From Bradyrhizobium erythrophlei (GTDB lineage: Bacteria > Pseudomonadota > Alphaproteobacteria > Rhizobiales > Xanthobacteraceae), in assembly GCA_900129675.1 (NCBI GenBank), contig FSRD01000001.1:124001-188000 (forward strand): a stretch of DNA of 64,000 nucleotides, written 5' to 3'. Below are positions 52,653 to 62,007 of this stretch, piece by piece (within the stretch, counting starts at the first letter, position 1; every line of letters starts with the position of its first letter). The notes under the pieces were generated by a model. That model saw nothing but the letters and a program-made list of their open reading frames with translations. It was not told where the DNA came from and did not search any database. Made by a program: the position numbers and the translations under genes.

Positions 52653-53087
52653 CTACTTCAAACGTACCGTTACCCCGCCAACCGCAGCCGACACTTCAGC
52701 GCCGACCTTCGGGCCGCTGAGCTGCAAGATCACGCCGTTGGCGTTCTGCAATTGAACGCCTCCGGCGCCGGCCGCGACGGCACCGCCGGCGCCAACCGTG
52801 CTGTAGGTGCCTTCGATCGAAGCTGGCCCCTTCAAATTCAGTGCCCGCCCAACGAACTTGGTGGTCGAGGCTCCGATCGTGAAGCCGACGCTCATGCCCG
52901 ATACGGTGAAGGGATAGCGCTTGCCTCGAAAGTCCAGCACCCCCTCGCCGCCGCCGACCCCGACGATAAACCCGCCCTTGGTGAAGACCACGGCGACATG
53001 GCCGGTCTCGGCGCGTGACGGTGTGCTGAAGCCGACGACGCCAGCAAGCAGGATAGCGAGAAGGCCACGTGTAACAAATTTCCTCAT
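52653..53087 (-). CDS. Glycine-rich secreted protein, paralogue of 45747-46214
   Basis: 144 residues; ATG at 53087 with AGAGGAAAG upstream. Signal peptide to about residue 26 (STPSRAETG). The mature part alternates short strands with GG pairs, including VGVGGGEGVLDFRGKRYPF and YSTVGAGGAVAAGAGGVQLQ, probably a beta-rich membrane-associated domain. Family not named with confidence. Last gene (31 bp gap) of the decarboxylase/antiporter operon. Its paralogue also ends an FNR-box operon. Confidence 0.78.
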   Translation of the reverse strand: MRKFVTRGLLAILLAGVVGFSTPSRAETGHVAVVFTKGGFIVGVGGGEGVLDFRGKRYPFTVSGMSVGFTIGASTTKFVGRALNLKGPASIEGTYSTVGAGGAVAAGAGGVQLQNANGVILQLSGPKVGAEVSAAVGGVTVRLK

Positions 53088-53118
53088 GATTTTCTTTCCT
53101 CTGAACTATGACATCAGC

Positions 53119-54819
53119 CTATTGGGCCAGGAGCATTGCGAAGTATCCGAACACGGTAAGCAGGATGCCCGACACGGCATAGCCGACCGGAAATCCGATC
53201 CAGGGAACGGAACTCTGGATCTCAACCGCAGCCTCACGACATGGGCCGGAGTGCGACCGTGCACCGGCGACGCCACCCATCAGCACGGCTGGGTTGATCT
53301 TGAAGACGTGAAAGCCGATCGCCCAGACGATGAACGGCGGGATCGTGCAGGCGATGAAGCCGACGATGAAGATCTTCAGTGCGATCGCACCACTGAGCTG
53401 CGCCAACAGGCCAGCACCGGCATTGACGCCGACGATAGCGACAAAGACTATGAGGCCGAGATCCTCCAGCACGTTTCGCGCCGCGTTGGGCGTGTTGCCG
53501 AAGAAGCGCAGCCGCGACACGATCGAGGACACGATCACGCCCGACAGCAGGAGACCACCGGCGTTGCCGAGACCGACCTTGGCACCGAAGGCCGGGAATT
53601 CGATCATGCCGATCAGAAAACCGATGATCATGCCAACGGCCAGCGTCAGCAGATCCGTCGAGGTGTTGGTGCGCGCGATACGTCCCCACATCTCGCCGAG
53701 TTCGCTGACGGCAGACTTTAGGCCGACCACCGAGACGATATCCATCCGTTGCAACTGGGTCTTGAGACCGGCCGGAATCTGCACGCCTCCGCGCTCGACC
53801 TTGGTGACTTGGAGCTGTCCAGCCAGCGTCTCCCCGCGGAACGACTCGAACGTGCGACCGATAACATCCTTGTTGGTGACAAGGATATCCGCCTGATCCA
53901 TGGCAACGCCAAGCGCCTTGGCGTCGGCGACCTCGGGCCCGATCAACCCCATCTTGCCGGTGAGATGCTCGGTCGAGCCGCCCAGCGCGATGACGTCGCC
54001 CATTTGCAGGACGAGGTTGGGATCGGCGCCCAACGGCTCGCCGCCGCGCGACACATTGACGATGCGGTACTCGGGATTGCTCTTGCGGAAACCCGCAATG
54101 CTCATCCCGACCTGGGCCGGATTTTCGAGCCGGTAGGCGCGCAGACCGAACTGGCGATAGCCGGTGAGGCCGCCGCCTTCGAGATCCTTGACACCGAATT
54201 CCTGCTCGTACTTCTTGGCCGCCGCCTTGGCGTCGACACCCCACCAGCGCGGCAAATATTTGCAGATCAGAATGATGCCGACGGTGCCCCAGATGTAGGT
54301 GATGCCGTAGGACAGCGCGATCATGCCGGTGGCATCTTCGGGCTTCATGCCTTCCGGCAGCTTGACGACACCCGAGGTGACTGCCTGCTCCGCCGAACCG
54401 ATCGCGGCGGACATGGTCTGCGAGCCCGCAAGCATACCGCCGGCGGCACCGGTCGGCAACGCAAACAGCTTGGCGCCGATAACGACAAGCGCCAAGCCGA
54501 GAATGCTCGATACCAGCGCAAGGATGCAGAATTTGAGACCGTCACCCTTCAGACTGTTGATGAAGGACGGCCCGACGCGCAGGCCGACGCCATACATGAA
54601 GAGGTAGTAAAACAGGCTCTTGGCAAAGTTGTTCAGCTCGAGCTTCACGCCGTAGGTGGAAGCCCAGACGGACAGGCCTGCGCCCACCACGATGGCACCG
54701 GCCACCATGCCGAGCCCGTAGCCCTTGATGCTCGCCCGCCCGATCCACACAGCGAGCCCGACGACGAAGAACAACAGCAGATATGGGTTCTGCTGCAGGA
54801 ATAAAAAAAGGCCCCGCAT
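53119..54819 (-). CDS. AspT-type antiporter (aspartate:alanine exchanger family)
   Basis: 566 residues with about ten membrane segments in two AspT/YidE repeats. The first repeat has FYYLFMYGVGLRVGPSFI and LAGSQTMSAAIGSAEQAV, the second VGVNAGAGLLAQLSGA and GGVAGARSHSGPCREAAVE. Between them are two TrkA-C-like soluble domains (about 205-370). In this family an amino acid is exchanged for its decarboxylation product, giving net proton use. It lies 16 bp after a large amino acid decarboxylase gene, a fitting couple. Confidence 0.92.
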   Translation of the reverse strand: MRGLFLFLQQNPYLLLFFVVGLAVWIGRASIKGYGLGMVAGAIVVGAGLSVWASTYGVKLELNNFAKSLFYYLFMYGVGLRVGPSFINSLKGDGLKFCILALVSSILGLALVVIGAKLFALPTGAAGGMLAGSQTMSAAIGSAEQAVTSGVVKLPEGMKPEDATGMIALSYGITYIWGTVGIILICKYLPRWWGVDAKAAAKKYEQEFGVKDLEGGGLTGYRQFGLRAYRLENPAQVGMSIAGFRKSNPEYRIVNVSRGGEPLGADPNLVLQMGDVIALGGSTEHLTGKMGLIGPEVADAKALGVAMDQADILVTNKDVIGRTFESFRGETLAGQLQVTKVERGGVQIPAGLKTQLQRMDIVSVVGLKSAVSELGEMWGRIARTNTSTDLLTLAVGMIIGFLIGMIEFPAFGAKVGLGNAGGLLLSGVIVSSIVSRLRFFGNTPNAARNVLEDLGLIVFVAIVGVNAGAGLLAQLSGAIALKIFIVGFIACTIPPFIVWAIGFHVFKINPAVLMGGVAGARSHSGPCREAAVEIQSSVPWIGFPVGYAVSGILLTVFGYFAMLLAQ

Positions 54820-54835
54820 GGTCGTCGTCCCCCGT

Positions 54836-57589
54836 TTATGACGCGGCTTTCAGCTTCGGCGCGGCGGGCGGTTGGCGCTTGCCCATCTTCGCCAAGGCTT
54901 CTGAGCGCACGAGCTTCAGACCTTCGGCGGCGTCGTAGCCATGGATCTCTTTCACATCGAGCTTGCGCATGAAGTCGATGGTTTCCTGGGTGATGACCTG
55001 CCCCGGCACCATGATCGGGAAGCCTGGCGGATACGGGATCACGAAACTGGCGGAGACCAGCTCCGGACCGGCCTTGAGGCGACGGTCGATCTCGGGATCG
55101 GCGAGACGGATGTATTCGCAACCCACCGCGTCATACGCAGCATAGAAGCCGCTGCGGATATCGCCTTCGTTGGTCTTGGTGCCCGCATCGCCACGGAAGC
55201 TCGGGTGGAAATGCGAGAAATTCGGCAGGTCGGGCACATCGGTCATCAGGCTCTTCACCCGCGCCTCGAACGTCTTCTTCGCATTTGCGCCGCCCTGCGT
55301 CAGGCCGCGGTCGACTTCACCGGCGATCTCGGCCAGCACCCGCACGAGGTGCGCGACATCGCTTCGCGTGTTGTTGATGTTGGACTGGAGCAGAACCGAG
55401 TTGCGGGAGGTCTTGTTGATCTGGATGTTGTATTCGTTCGCCAGGATGCCTTTGAATTGCGTCCCATCGAAGCCGGCCGTACCACACACCAGGGTCATGC
55501 GGGTCGGATCCAGGCAGAACTCGTCGTCATCCAGGCTCTTCAGGGCGGTTGCCCAGTTCGCGCTCGGCGCCAGATAGTCTGTAAAGCCGCTTTGCCGATA
55601 TTGTGCGGGCACCATGGCGTCCGCACCGAGAATCCGGAAATACTTCGAGATCAATGCATTGTTGTTGACCGCCCGACGAATGGCGATCGCGATCTCGATC
55701 GCATTGGCTACGAGCCCATAACCCTCGAGCTCCATCTGTCGTCGCGAGACGTCGAGACTTGCGATGAGCTGCTGGTTTGGACTGGTCGAGGCGTGGGTAA
55801 ATACCGCCTCCTTGAATTGCTGCTCGACGGTGTGGAATTCGACGTCCTTGACGGACAGCATCGAGCCCTGCCGGATAGCGGACATCGACTTGTGTGTCGA
55901 ATTGGTCTGGTAGACGCGCAGCCGGATCTGACGTGGATCGGGGATCAGCCGGGTCTTGAGCAGCACCTCGTCTGACGGGTTCTTGCCGAGTTCTGCCTGC
56001 TGCTTTTCGTAAGCCGCGACCGATTTCGGGTCGTGCATCCACGCCTCGATCTCGTTGGCGGCCCCCATCGCGGTGCGCCGCCTCAGGAATGGCGAAAAGC
56101 GCGCAAAGCCGAACCAGGCTTCATCCCACAGGAAGATCAGGTCCGGTTTGATCGCGAGGCATTCCTCCATCACCCGGCGGGTATTGTAGATATGACCGTC
56201 GAAGGTGCAGTTGGTCAGATCAAGCATCTTGACCCGGTCGAGCCGGCCGTCGGCCTTGGCGTTCAGCAGCGCCTGCTTGATGGTCTTCAGCGGCACCGCG
56301 CCATACATCGAATATTCCGTCATCGGGAACGCTTCGACATAGAGCGGCTGCGCGCCGGCCAGCACCATTCCGTAGTGGTGCGATTTGTGGCAGTTGCGAT
56401 CGACGATCGCGATGTCGCCTGGCGCGAGCAGCGCCTGAACGGCCATCTTGTTCGACGTCGAGGTGCCGTTGGTCACGAAGAAGACGCGATCCGCGCCAAG
56501 CGCACGGGCCGCCTTGTCCTGCGCCTTCTTGATGTTGCCGGTCGGCTCCAGCAGGCTGTCCAGACCGCCGGTTGTCGCGCTGCTCTCGGCCAGGAACAGG
56601 TTCAGGCCATAGAATTCGCCCATGTCACGGATCCAGTCCGATCTGAAGACGGATTTTCCGCGCGCGATCGGCAGCGCATGAAAGGTCCCGATCGGGCGCT
56701 GTGCATATTTCTTGAGGTTGTCGAAGAACGGGGTGTCGAAGCGATCCTGGATGCCTTCCAGGATGGAGAGATGAAGCTCCAAAAGCTCTTCGATGGAATA
56801 GAAAATCCGCCGAACCACGTTCGCATCGGGGCTTCCAGCCATCTCCTCGACATCGCGATTGGACATCAGATACAGATCAAGCTCGGGGCGCACCCGCTTG
56901 ATGATATGGGCGAGCCGGAGCGCGGAAGCATCGGACTCATCGTTGAGACCGGAGGCCGTCATCATGGGGCGGAGCACGGCCGCGTTATGGCGCGAGCGAA
57001 GGGCAAAGCCTTCGTTGATGATGACGGCCGCGATGTTGGGGTTCAACATCACCGCGCAGAAGGCGTCTTCCAGGCTTCCGACGATGACCGGCTCATAGAC
57101 GAACGCATCGACAGGACGTCGCAGCTTGCGCCATTCGGTCGCGAGCGCCGACCAGTCGCCGGATGAAAGACCGGTGACGATCAGGGTTTCGAAATAAGGA
57201 CGGCGCACCGCTTGCTGCCCGAATGTCGGCGGCACGAGGTCGGGAGCCTCCCCATTGCCGTCATCTTTCAGGCTCCAGTCGCCGGCGTGCTGACGGAAGG
57301 ACCTCGTCGTCAGGGCCTGCGTGATCCGCGTGGCAAGCGAGAGCGACGTTCCGGCGTCTCCGGCTGCGGCCGCTTCCCTCAACGCCGCCATCAAATGCAG
57401 GCCGGGATAACCGTGAAACTCCTCCGTCACTGACAGATCAGCCAGCGCGGCATCGTAGTTCGCACGATCCCCACCTCGAGCCCACACTTTGGCGCCTTCT
57501 ACCAGATCGCGCCAGTCGTCCGCTCGTCCACCGGGCCCGGAAAGGAATTGATCGATGCGCTTCTGTGCGGGCTTGGCGTCCTTTGACAT
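54836..57589 (-). CDS. Orn/Lys/Arg decarboxylase, long form
   Basis: 917 residues; ATG at 57589 with GGGAG. PLP fold-I decarboxylase: an N-terminal receiver-like wing domain (about 130-250), VTNGTSTSN and the PLP stacking His in NCHKSHHYG (about 400), DEAWFGFARF with Asp489, and the Schiff-base Lys567 in NSTHKSMSA. Usual enzymes have 700-760 residues; about 125 extra N-terminal residues are helical and unassigned. Substrate (Arg, Lys or Orn) is not fixed by the motifs. Followed by an AspT antiporter; FNR/FixK box 5 upstream. Likely acid or microoxic stress role. Confidence 0.92.
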   Translation of the reverse strand: MSKDAKPAQKRIDQFLSGPGGRADDWRDLVEGAKVWARGGDRANYDAALADLSVTEEFHGYPGLHLMAALREAAAAGDAGTSLSLATRITQALTTRSFRQHAGDWSLKDDGNGEAPDLVPPTFGQQAVRRPYFETLIVTGLSSGDWSALATEWRKLRRPVDAFVYEPVIVGSLEDAFCAVMLNPNIAAVIINEGFALRSRHNAAVLRPMMTASGLNDESDASALRLAHIIKRVRPELDLYLMSNRDVEEMAGSPDANVVRRIFYSIEELLELHLSILEGIQDRFDTPFFDNLKKYAQRPIGTFHALPIARGKSVFRSDWIRDMGEFYGLNLFLAESSATTGGLDSLLEPTGNIKKAQDKAARALGADRVFFVTNGTSTSNKMAVQALLAPGDIAIVDRNCHKSHHYGMVLAGAQPLYVEAFPMTEYSMYGAVPLKTIKQALLNAKADGRLDRVKMLDLTNCTFDGHIYNTRRVMEECLAIKPDLIFLWDEAWFGFARFSPFLRRRTAMGAANEIEAWMHDPKSVAAYEKQQAELGKNPSDEVLLKTRLIPDPRQIRLRVYQTNSTHKSMSAIRQGSMLSVKDVEFHTVEQQFKEAVFTHASTSPNQQLIASLDVSRRQMELEGYGLVANAIEIAIAIRRAVNNNALISKYFRILGADAMVPAQYRQSGFTDYLAPSANWATALKSLDDDEFCLDPTRMTLVCGTAGFDGTQFKGILANEYNIQINKTSRNSVLLQSNINNTRSDVAHLVRVLAEIAGEVDRGLTQGGANAKKTFEARVKSLMTDVPDLPNFSHFHPSFRGDAGTKTNEGDIRSGFYAAYDAVGCEYIRLADPEIDRRLKAGPELVSASFVIPYPPGFPIMVPGQVITQETIDFMRKLDVKEIHGYDAAEGLKLVRSEALAKMGKRQPPAAPKLKAAS

Positions 57590-57656
57590 AATTGTCTCCC
57601 GATCCTCGCGAGGGCGTTGGCTCGTTGGATCGTGGCCCCCCGGTTCCCCTACTCCT

Positions 57657-57670
57657 TTGATTCAAGTCAA
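57657..57670 (-). promoter_or_regulatory. FNR/FixK box 5
   Basis: TTGATTCAAGTCAA, TTGA-N6-TCAA, centred 74 bp upstream of the decarboxylase start (57589). Confidence 0.75.
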
Positions 57671-57776
57671 GGGTCGCACTCTCTCAATTCGGACACGCCA
57701 GGCCACGGGTGAATAGTGCACTTCGCAATGCAACAGAACGACACGGGCGGCTTTGCATTTGATCGGCGCTTAAGCT

Positions 57777-59507
57777 TTACAGTCGAGGTGGCTGATCCTC
57801 GTGGAGATCGGATCGTTCCTCGGCCTCGCCGTCGCCGAGCACGCTGTCGAGTGTCCGGAGCCACTCACTGCTGTCCGTCTTCTCCGCCAGTCCTTCCGCC
57901 TGCAATAGATCACGCAACTGTGCATGAGCGCCGACGATGCAGAACGCCACAAGGTGCGACGCCAGCTCATCATGGAGATCGTGCAACATGCGCGCGCCCG
58001 CCAGATCGATATAGGGGGATGCCGAGAGATCGCAGGCAACCAGCCTGACGTCAGGCGATTTTCGGAGCGCCTTCAAAACCGTCTCCAGAATCGTCTCGGC
58101 ATTGATGTAGAGCAGCGAGGCTTCAGGGCGGAACGCGATGACACCGACCAGCGGCTCCACGCCTTCGTGCCTGGCGCTGTCGGAATAGCGACCCGTTCCG
58201 GGAAGCCGCCCGAGAAACGCGATGTTGGGATTCGACGCCCGGCCAAGCAGCAGGAAGATGGATGCGAGGGCAGCAAGCAGGACGCCTTGCAGAATTCCAA
58301 GCAGTAGAACGGACACAAGCGCGATAGCCGCTGCATAGAAGTCGATCCGGCTAACTCTCCACATCCGAAGCAGCGCGCGGATGTCGACCAGCTTGTAAAC
58401 GGCAACGAAGACAATGCCAGCCAACACCGCCTTGGGAAGGTTGGTCAGCAACCCCGTAAAGAAGAGGAGGCAGAGCGCGAGGGCAAATGAACAAACCACC
58501 AATGCCAGGGGCGTGCGCGCTCCCGCCGTATCATTGACGGCGGATTGCGACAAGCCACCGGCGACGGGATAGCCATGGCCAAACGCAACTGCGAGGTTGG
58601 CGGCCCCCAGCCCCAGAAATTCCTGCCGGACATCAAGGCTGTATCCGTGCTTCGCTGCAAAACTCCGGGCCGCCGAAACACCTTCTATATAGGCCAGAAG
58701 CAGACATCCGGCTGCGATTGGAAATAACTCTTCGAATTCCAGCATGCCGAATCTGGGCACCTCGAAGGCCGGCAGTCCTTCCGGGATGATCCCGGTAACG
58801 GGTACGCCCAGTGCCGGAAGTCCCAACAAGGTTGCCATGAGGATCGACACCGCCACCACGGTGAGGCCGACCGGCCTTCCCGGCAAAAACCGTTCGCCGA
58901 GCAGCAAGAGCAGGATCGCAACCACCCCTATTGCCAATACGAGCGGGTTGATGTCGGCAAGCTGACCGGCAAGCCGAATTACCCGGTCGAAGAAATTGTG
59001 GCCGCCGCCGGCAACGCCGAACAGGCTTGGCAACTGACTTATTATGATTGTGAGTCCGGCCCCCGCCTTGAAGCCGACGAGAATGCTGTCGCTGACCAAA
59101 CGGACGAGAATGCTCAACCGGAACAGCCAGGAGATCGCGCAAAGCAGCGCTACGGCACATGCAGCAAGGCTTGCGATCTGTGCGTATCGCGCCGCGTCTG
59201 CCCCGGCGAGCGACCCGACGGTACCGGCAATCATGAGCGAGATCGCGGATGTCGGGCCAATCGAAAGCTGGCGCGACGACCCGAACAGGGCATAGCCGAG
59301 GCCCCCAAGCATGTAGCCGTAAATGCCGACCTGCGGCGGCAACCCGGCAAGGCCCGCATAGGCCAGTGACACCGGGATTGCATAGGCGGCGAGCGTCACG
59401 CCGGCGATTGCATCATGGCGCAACCAGGCTGGTCTGTATTCAGCAAGCCACTTCGAGGGCGGAAAAATCCGTATCCAGCCGGTTCCCTGAGCCGAGCGGA
59501 ATTTCAT
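57777..59507 (-). CDS. SulP-family anion transporter with STAS domain
   Basis: 576 residues; ATG at 59507 with GAGGAG upstream and overlapping the DUF1275 stop (ATGA). The N-terminus WLRHDAIAGVTLAAYAIPVSLAYAGLAG is the SulP signature, in which the substrate site forms. About 12-14 membrane segments are followed by a STAS domain (about 435-545; DLSASPYIDLAGARML). The typical substrate is sulfate; bicarbonate and others occur. Two-gene operon under FNR/FixK box 6. Confidence 0.93.
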   Translation of the reverse strand: MKFRSAQGTGWIRIFPPSKWLAEYRPAWLRHDAIAGVTLAAYAIPVSLAYAGLAGLPPQVGIYGYMLGGLGYALFGSSRQLSIGPTSAISLMIAGTVGSLAGADAARYAQIASLAACAVALLCAISWLFRLSILVRLVSDSILVGFKAGAGLTIIISQLPSLFGVAGGGHNFFDRVIRLAGQLADINPLVLAIGVVAILLLLLGERFLPGRPVGLTVVAVSILMATLLGLPALGVPVTGIIPEGLPAFEVPRFGMLEFEELFPIAAGCLLLAYIEGVSAARSFAAKHGYSLDVRQEFLGLGAANLAVAFGHGYPVAGGLSQSAVNDTAGARTPLALVVCSFALALCLLFFTGLLTNLPKAVLAGIVFVAVYKLVDIRALLRMWRVSRIDFYAAAIALVSVLLLGILQGVLLAALASIFLLLGRASNPNIAFLGRLPGTGRYSDSARHEGVEPLVGVIAFRPEASLLYINAETILETVLKALRKSPDVRLVACDLSASPYIDLAGARMLHDLHDELASHLVAFCIVGAHAQLRDLLQAEGLAEKTDSSEWLRTLDSVLGDGEAEERSDLHEDQPPRL

Positions 59508-60181
59508 GTGCGCTCCTCAGTGGGGCGTATCTCGCAACGAAGCAAGACGATCAGCAGTGCGACCACGGGCAGGCCAAACGCGAGGTCCGGGATACTCTTC
59601 GTTGCGTAGGCGCCGACCGCTGCCCCTGCGCCAAACGCGGCGCACAATGCTGCGAAGATACCGGGGCGGCGAAACGAGCCGAGCTGTCCGGAGACCACGG
59701 CGAATAATCCCTCGATCGCCTGGCGCAGATTACCGGTGATCATCACCGAGCTGTAGGCCACGCCTTCGACCTTGGTGAAAATTGTGCTCTGCATCGCCGC
59801 GACGAACGAAATGCCAAGCGTACCCGCGAGGTCCGGCAGCCGATTGTGCAGGATACCGACCACGAACAGCAGCACGATTTCGACCAGCGTACTGATCGCG
59901 CTGGCCCGGTCCCCGGTGGAGCGACGGAGCCAGGCGGCGATGACGACGCCCACGATGAATGCGGCAATTGGAGGGACAAAGTGAAGCGCTCGCTCCCACT
60001 CGCCAACCGTGCCGTAAACCCAGAGCAAGACCAAGTTGGCCGTCTGCGCATTGGCCATGACGCCGTGGATAATCCAGGTATAGGCGTCGATATAGCCACC
60101 GGCGAAAGCAAGCAGCAGCGCGATCTGCACCGTTTCATCGCAGCGTATCGGCGGACTGGCGGCAAAATCCAGAGAACTCAT
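59504..60181 (-). CDS. DUF1275 (YoaK-like) membrane protein
   Basis: 225 residues with six membrane segments. Family marks: ALLLAFAGGYIDAYTWIIHGVMANAQTANL (first helix pair), FVAAMQSTIF and SSVMITGNLRQAIEGL. Function unknown in the family. It starts the two-gene operon with the SulP transporter (ATGA), and FNR/FixK box 6 is centred 73 bp before its start. Confidence 0.9.
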   Translation of the reverse strand: MSSLDFAASPPIRCDETVQIALLLAFAGGYIDAYTWIIHGVMANAQTANLVLLWVYGTVGEWERALHFVPPIAAFIVGVVIAAWLRRSTGDRASAISTLVEIVLLFVVGILHNRLPDLAGTLGISFVAAMQSTIFTKVEGVAYSSVMITGNLRQAIEGLFAVVSGQLGSFRRPGIFAALCAAFGAGAAVGAYATKSIPDLAFGLPVVALLIVLLRCEIRPTEERT

Positions 60182-60247
60182 GTCAAGACGCAGGCTGTCG
60201 CGGATCCGGTATGGCTCGATAAGCGACGCCCACGGGCTTGGCCCGGC

Positions 60248-60261
60248 TTGATCTGGATCAA
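60248..60261 (-). promoter_or_regulatory. FNR/FixK box 6
   Basis: TTGATCTGGATCAA, extended by GC/GC on each side (GCTTGATCTGGATCAAGC), an 18-bp near-palindrome centred 73 bp upstream of the DUF1275 start. A rightward effect on the hydrolase gene at 60448 is possible (about 193 bp). Confidence 0.78.
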
Positions 60262-60447
60262 GCTTTCCGTGAATTCCCTGGAATCAAATCGACGCGCGGT
60301 CAAACCGCCGCGTCCCCAGTGCTCGGCGTCGCCGTGCCTTAGGTCATCGGCAACGTTGTCCCGAGCGTGCTCCGGCTGATCATCGTTGCCTGCACCTTTG
60401 TTGGCTGAGCATTTTTGATCAGGTTGCTACATCAAGGGAGTCGTAAC

Positions 60448-61338
60448 ATGTGTCAGCCGAACTTACGAAGCCCGGTCGCTGCGCTAATGTTGCTGTTCGC
60501 CACCCTGATCACGCCGTCGCGCGCGGACGATCAGGCCAAGTCCCGCCCCATCCAGGAAGAGATCTGGGCGCTGCCGTTACCGCTACCGATGTTCGCCTAT
60601 CTGGTGCGGCCGGTCGGCGACGGGCCGTTCCCGCTCGCGATCATGAATCATGGCGTTTCAATGAGTCCGACCGGCCGCAGCTTTTTCCCGCTTGTGGAAT
60701 TCCGCGACGCCGCCAAGTGGTTTGCCCAACGCGGCTACCTCGTGGTGGCCCCCGTCGGCACCGGATATGGCGCAGCGGCCATCGACATACCCGAGCATGG
60801 CCTCTACGGCCCGTTCTTCTCGAAGGTCGGGAAATGCAGCAATCCCAATTTCCGCGCTCCGGGCATGGCGGTTGCGCAAGTTGACCTCTGGATCATCGAC
60901 TACATGACCGCCGAAAAGAGAATCCTGCCGAAGGACGTCATCGTCGTCGGGCAATCCGCCGGCGGGTGGGCCTCGATCGCGCTATCCAGCCTGAACCCAC
61001 CCCAGGTCAAGGCGATCATCACGTTCGCCGCCGGCCGTGGCGGGCGTGTCGACGGCAAGCCAAACAACAATTGCGCTCCCGACAAACTGGTGGAGGCGAC
61101 CGGCGAATTCGGCCGCACGTCGCGCATACCGATGCTGTGGATTTATATCGAGAACGATACCTTCTTCGGCCCTGACCTGTCCAAACGCATGCATGAGGCG
61201 TTTACCGCGGCAGGCGGCAAAGCCGAATACAGGTTGATGCCCCCGTTCGGCAACGATGGCCATTTCTTCATCGGCTCCCCCGACGCCATCCCGATCTGGT
61301 CGCCGGTCGTGACGAAATTTCTCGATGAGCAGGGATAG
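60448..61338 (+). CDS. Secreted alpha/beta hydrolase
   Basis: 296 residues from the ATG at 60448. Signal peptide to about residue 26 (ITPSRADD). A serine-hydrolase fold: the oxyanion region IMNHGVSMSP, nucleophile elbow GQSAGG, the acid in YIENDTFFGPD, and His in GNDGHFF. Dienelactone-hydrolase-like, with an insert carrying two Cys. Substrate unknown. 27 bp upstream of ialB. Confidence 0.85.
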   Translation: MCQPNLRSPVAALMLLFATLITPSRADDQAKSRPIQEEIWALPLPLPMFAYLVRPVGDGPFPLAIMNHGVSMSPTGRSFFPLVEFRDAAKWFAQRGYLVVAPVGTGYGAAAIDIPEHGLYGPFFSKVGKCSNPNFRAPGMAVAQVDLWIIDYMTAEKRILPKDVIVVGQSAGGWASIALSSLNPPQVKAIITFAAGRGGRVDGKPNNNCAPDKLVEATGEFGRTSRIPMLWIYIENDTFFGPDLSKRMHEAFTAAGGKAEYRLMPPFGNDGHFFIGSPDAIPIWSPVVTKFLDEQG

Positions 61339-61365
61339 CCAAGGGCCAACACTGGAGGCGCAAAT

Positions 61366-61995
61366 ATGACGGGATCACATCGCACCGAGCCGCGGCCAGG
61401 ACGCATTCATGCGATCCCTGCCGTCGCAGCGTTGTTGTTGGCAGGAGCCGCAAGCGTTGCAGTCAACCGGCCGGCCGGGTCGCAACAGAGTTCGACCGCC
61501 GCACAGAAACCTGCGGCGACAGAAATCGCGCCCCGCGGCCAGCGAGAGGTAAAGGACATTGCTTATGGAGACTGGAAGAAGCTGTGCTTCAAGCCGGGCG
61601 GCGCAAAAATGATCTGCCGGACTTCGATCACCGGCACGTTCGCGACCGGCCAGGTGGCGGTCCGCGTCGATATCGTGGAGCGTGAAGGCGACGCCAACGC
61701 GCGGCTGCAGGTGTTCTCCCCCGTCGGCATGTATCTGCCGAAGCCGGCCAAGCTTACGATCGACCAAGGCAACCCCCATAGTGTGCCTTATACCTGGTGC
61801 CTCACCAATGCCTGCATCGCAGGCGCCGTCGCAGACCCGAATATGGTCAAGGAAATGGATTCCGGGCAGACGCTGCGGCTGGAATTCGTGGATTCGAGCC
61901 TCTTGACGCTCACGACGTCGCTGCCGCTTGGTCAGTTCGCCTCGGTACACAAGGGCGCGCCCGCGCAGACGTTTGAACAGGACATTGATGAATGA
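61366..61995 (+). CDS. Invasion-associated locus B (IalB) family protein
   Basis: 209 residues. An N-terminal hydrophobic segment (AIPAVAALLLAGAASVAV) is a signal or anchor. The family pattern is seen in YGDWKKLCFKPGGAKMICRT, ending in the Cys of IalB, then LPKPAKLTIDQGN and WCLTNACIAGAVAD with two more Cys. Periplasmic or outer-membrane stress-related proteins common in rhizobia. 27 bp after the hydrolase gene. Confidence 0.9.
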   Translation: MTGSHRTEPRPGRIHAIPAVAALLLAGAASVAVNRPAGSQQSSTAAQKPAATEIAPRGQREVKDIAYGDWKKLCFKPGGAKMICRTSITGTFATGQVAVRVDIVEREGDANARLQVFSPVGMYLPKPAKLTIDQGNPHSVPYTWCLTNACIAGAVADPNMVKEMDSGQTLRLEFVDSSLLTLTTSLPLGQFASVHKGAPAQTFEQDIDE

Positions 61996-62007
61996 GCCAG
62001 GAATCGC

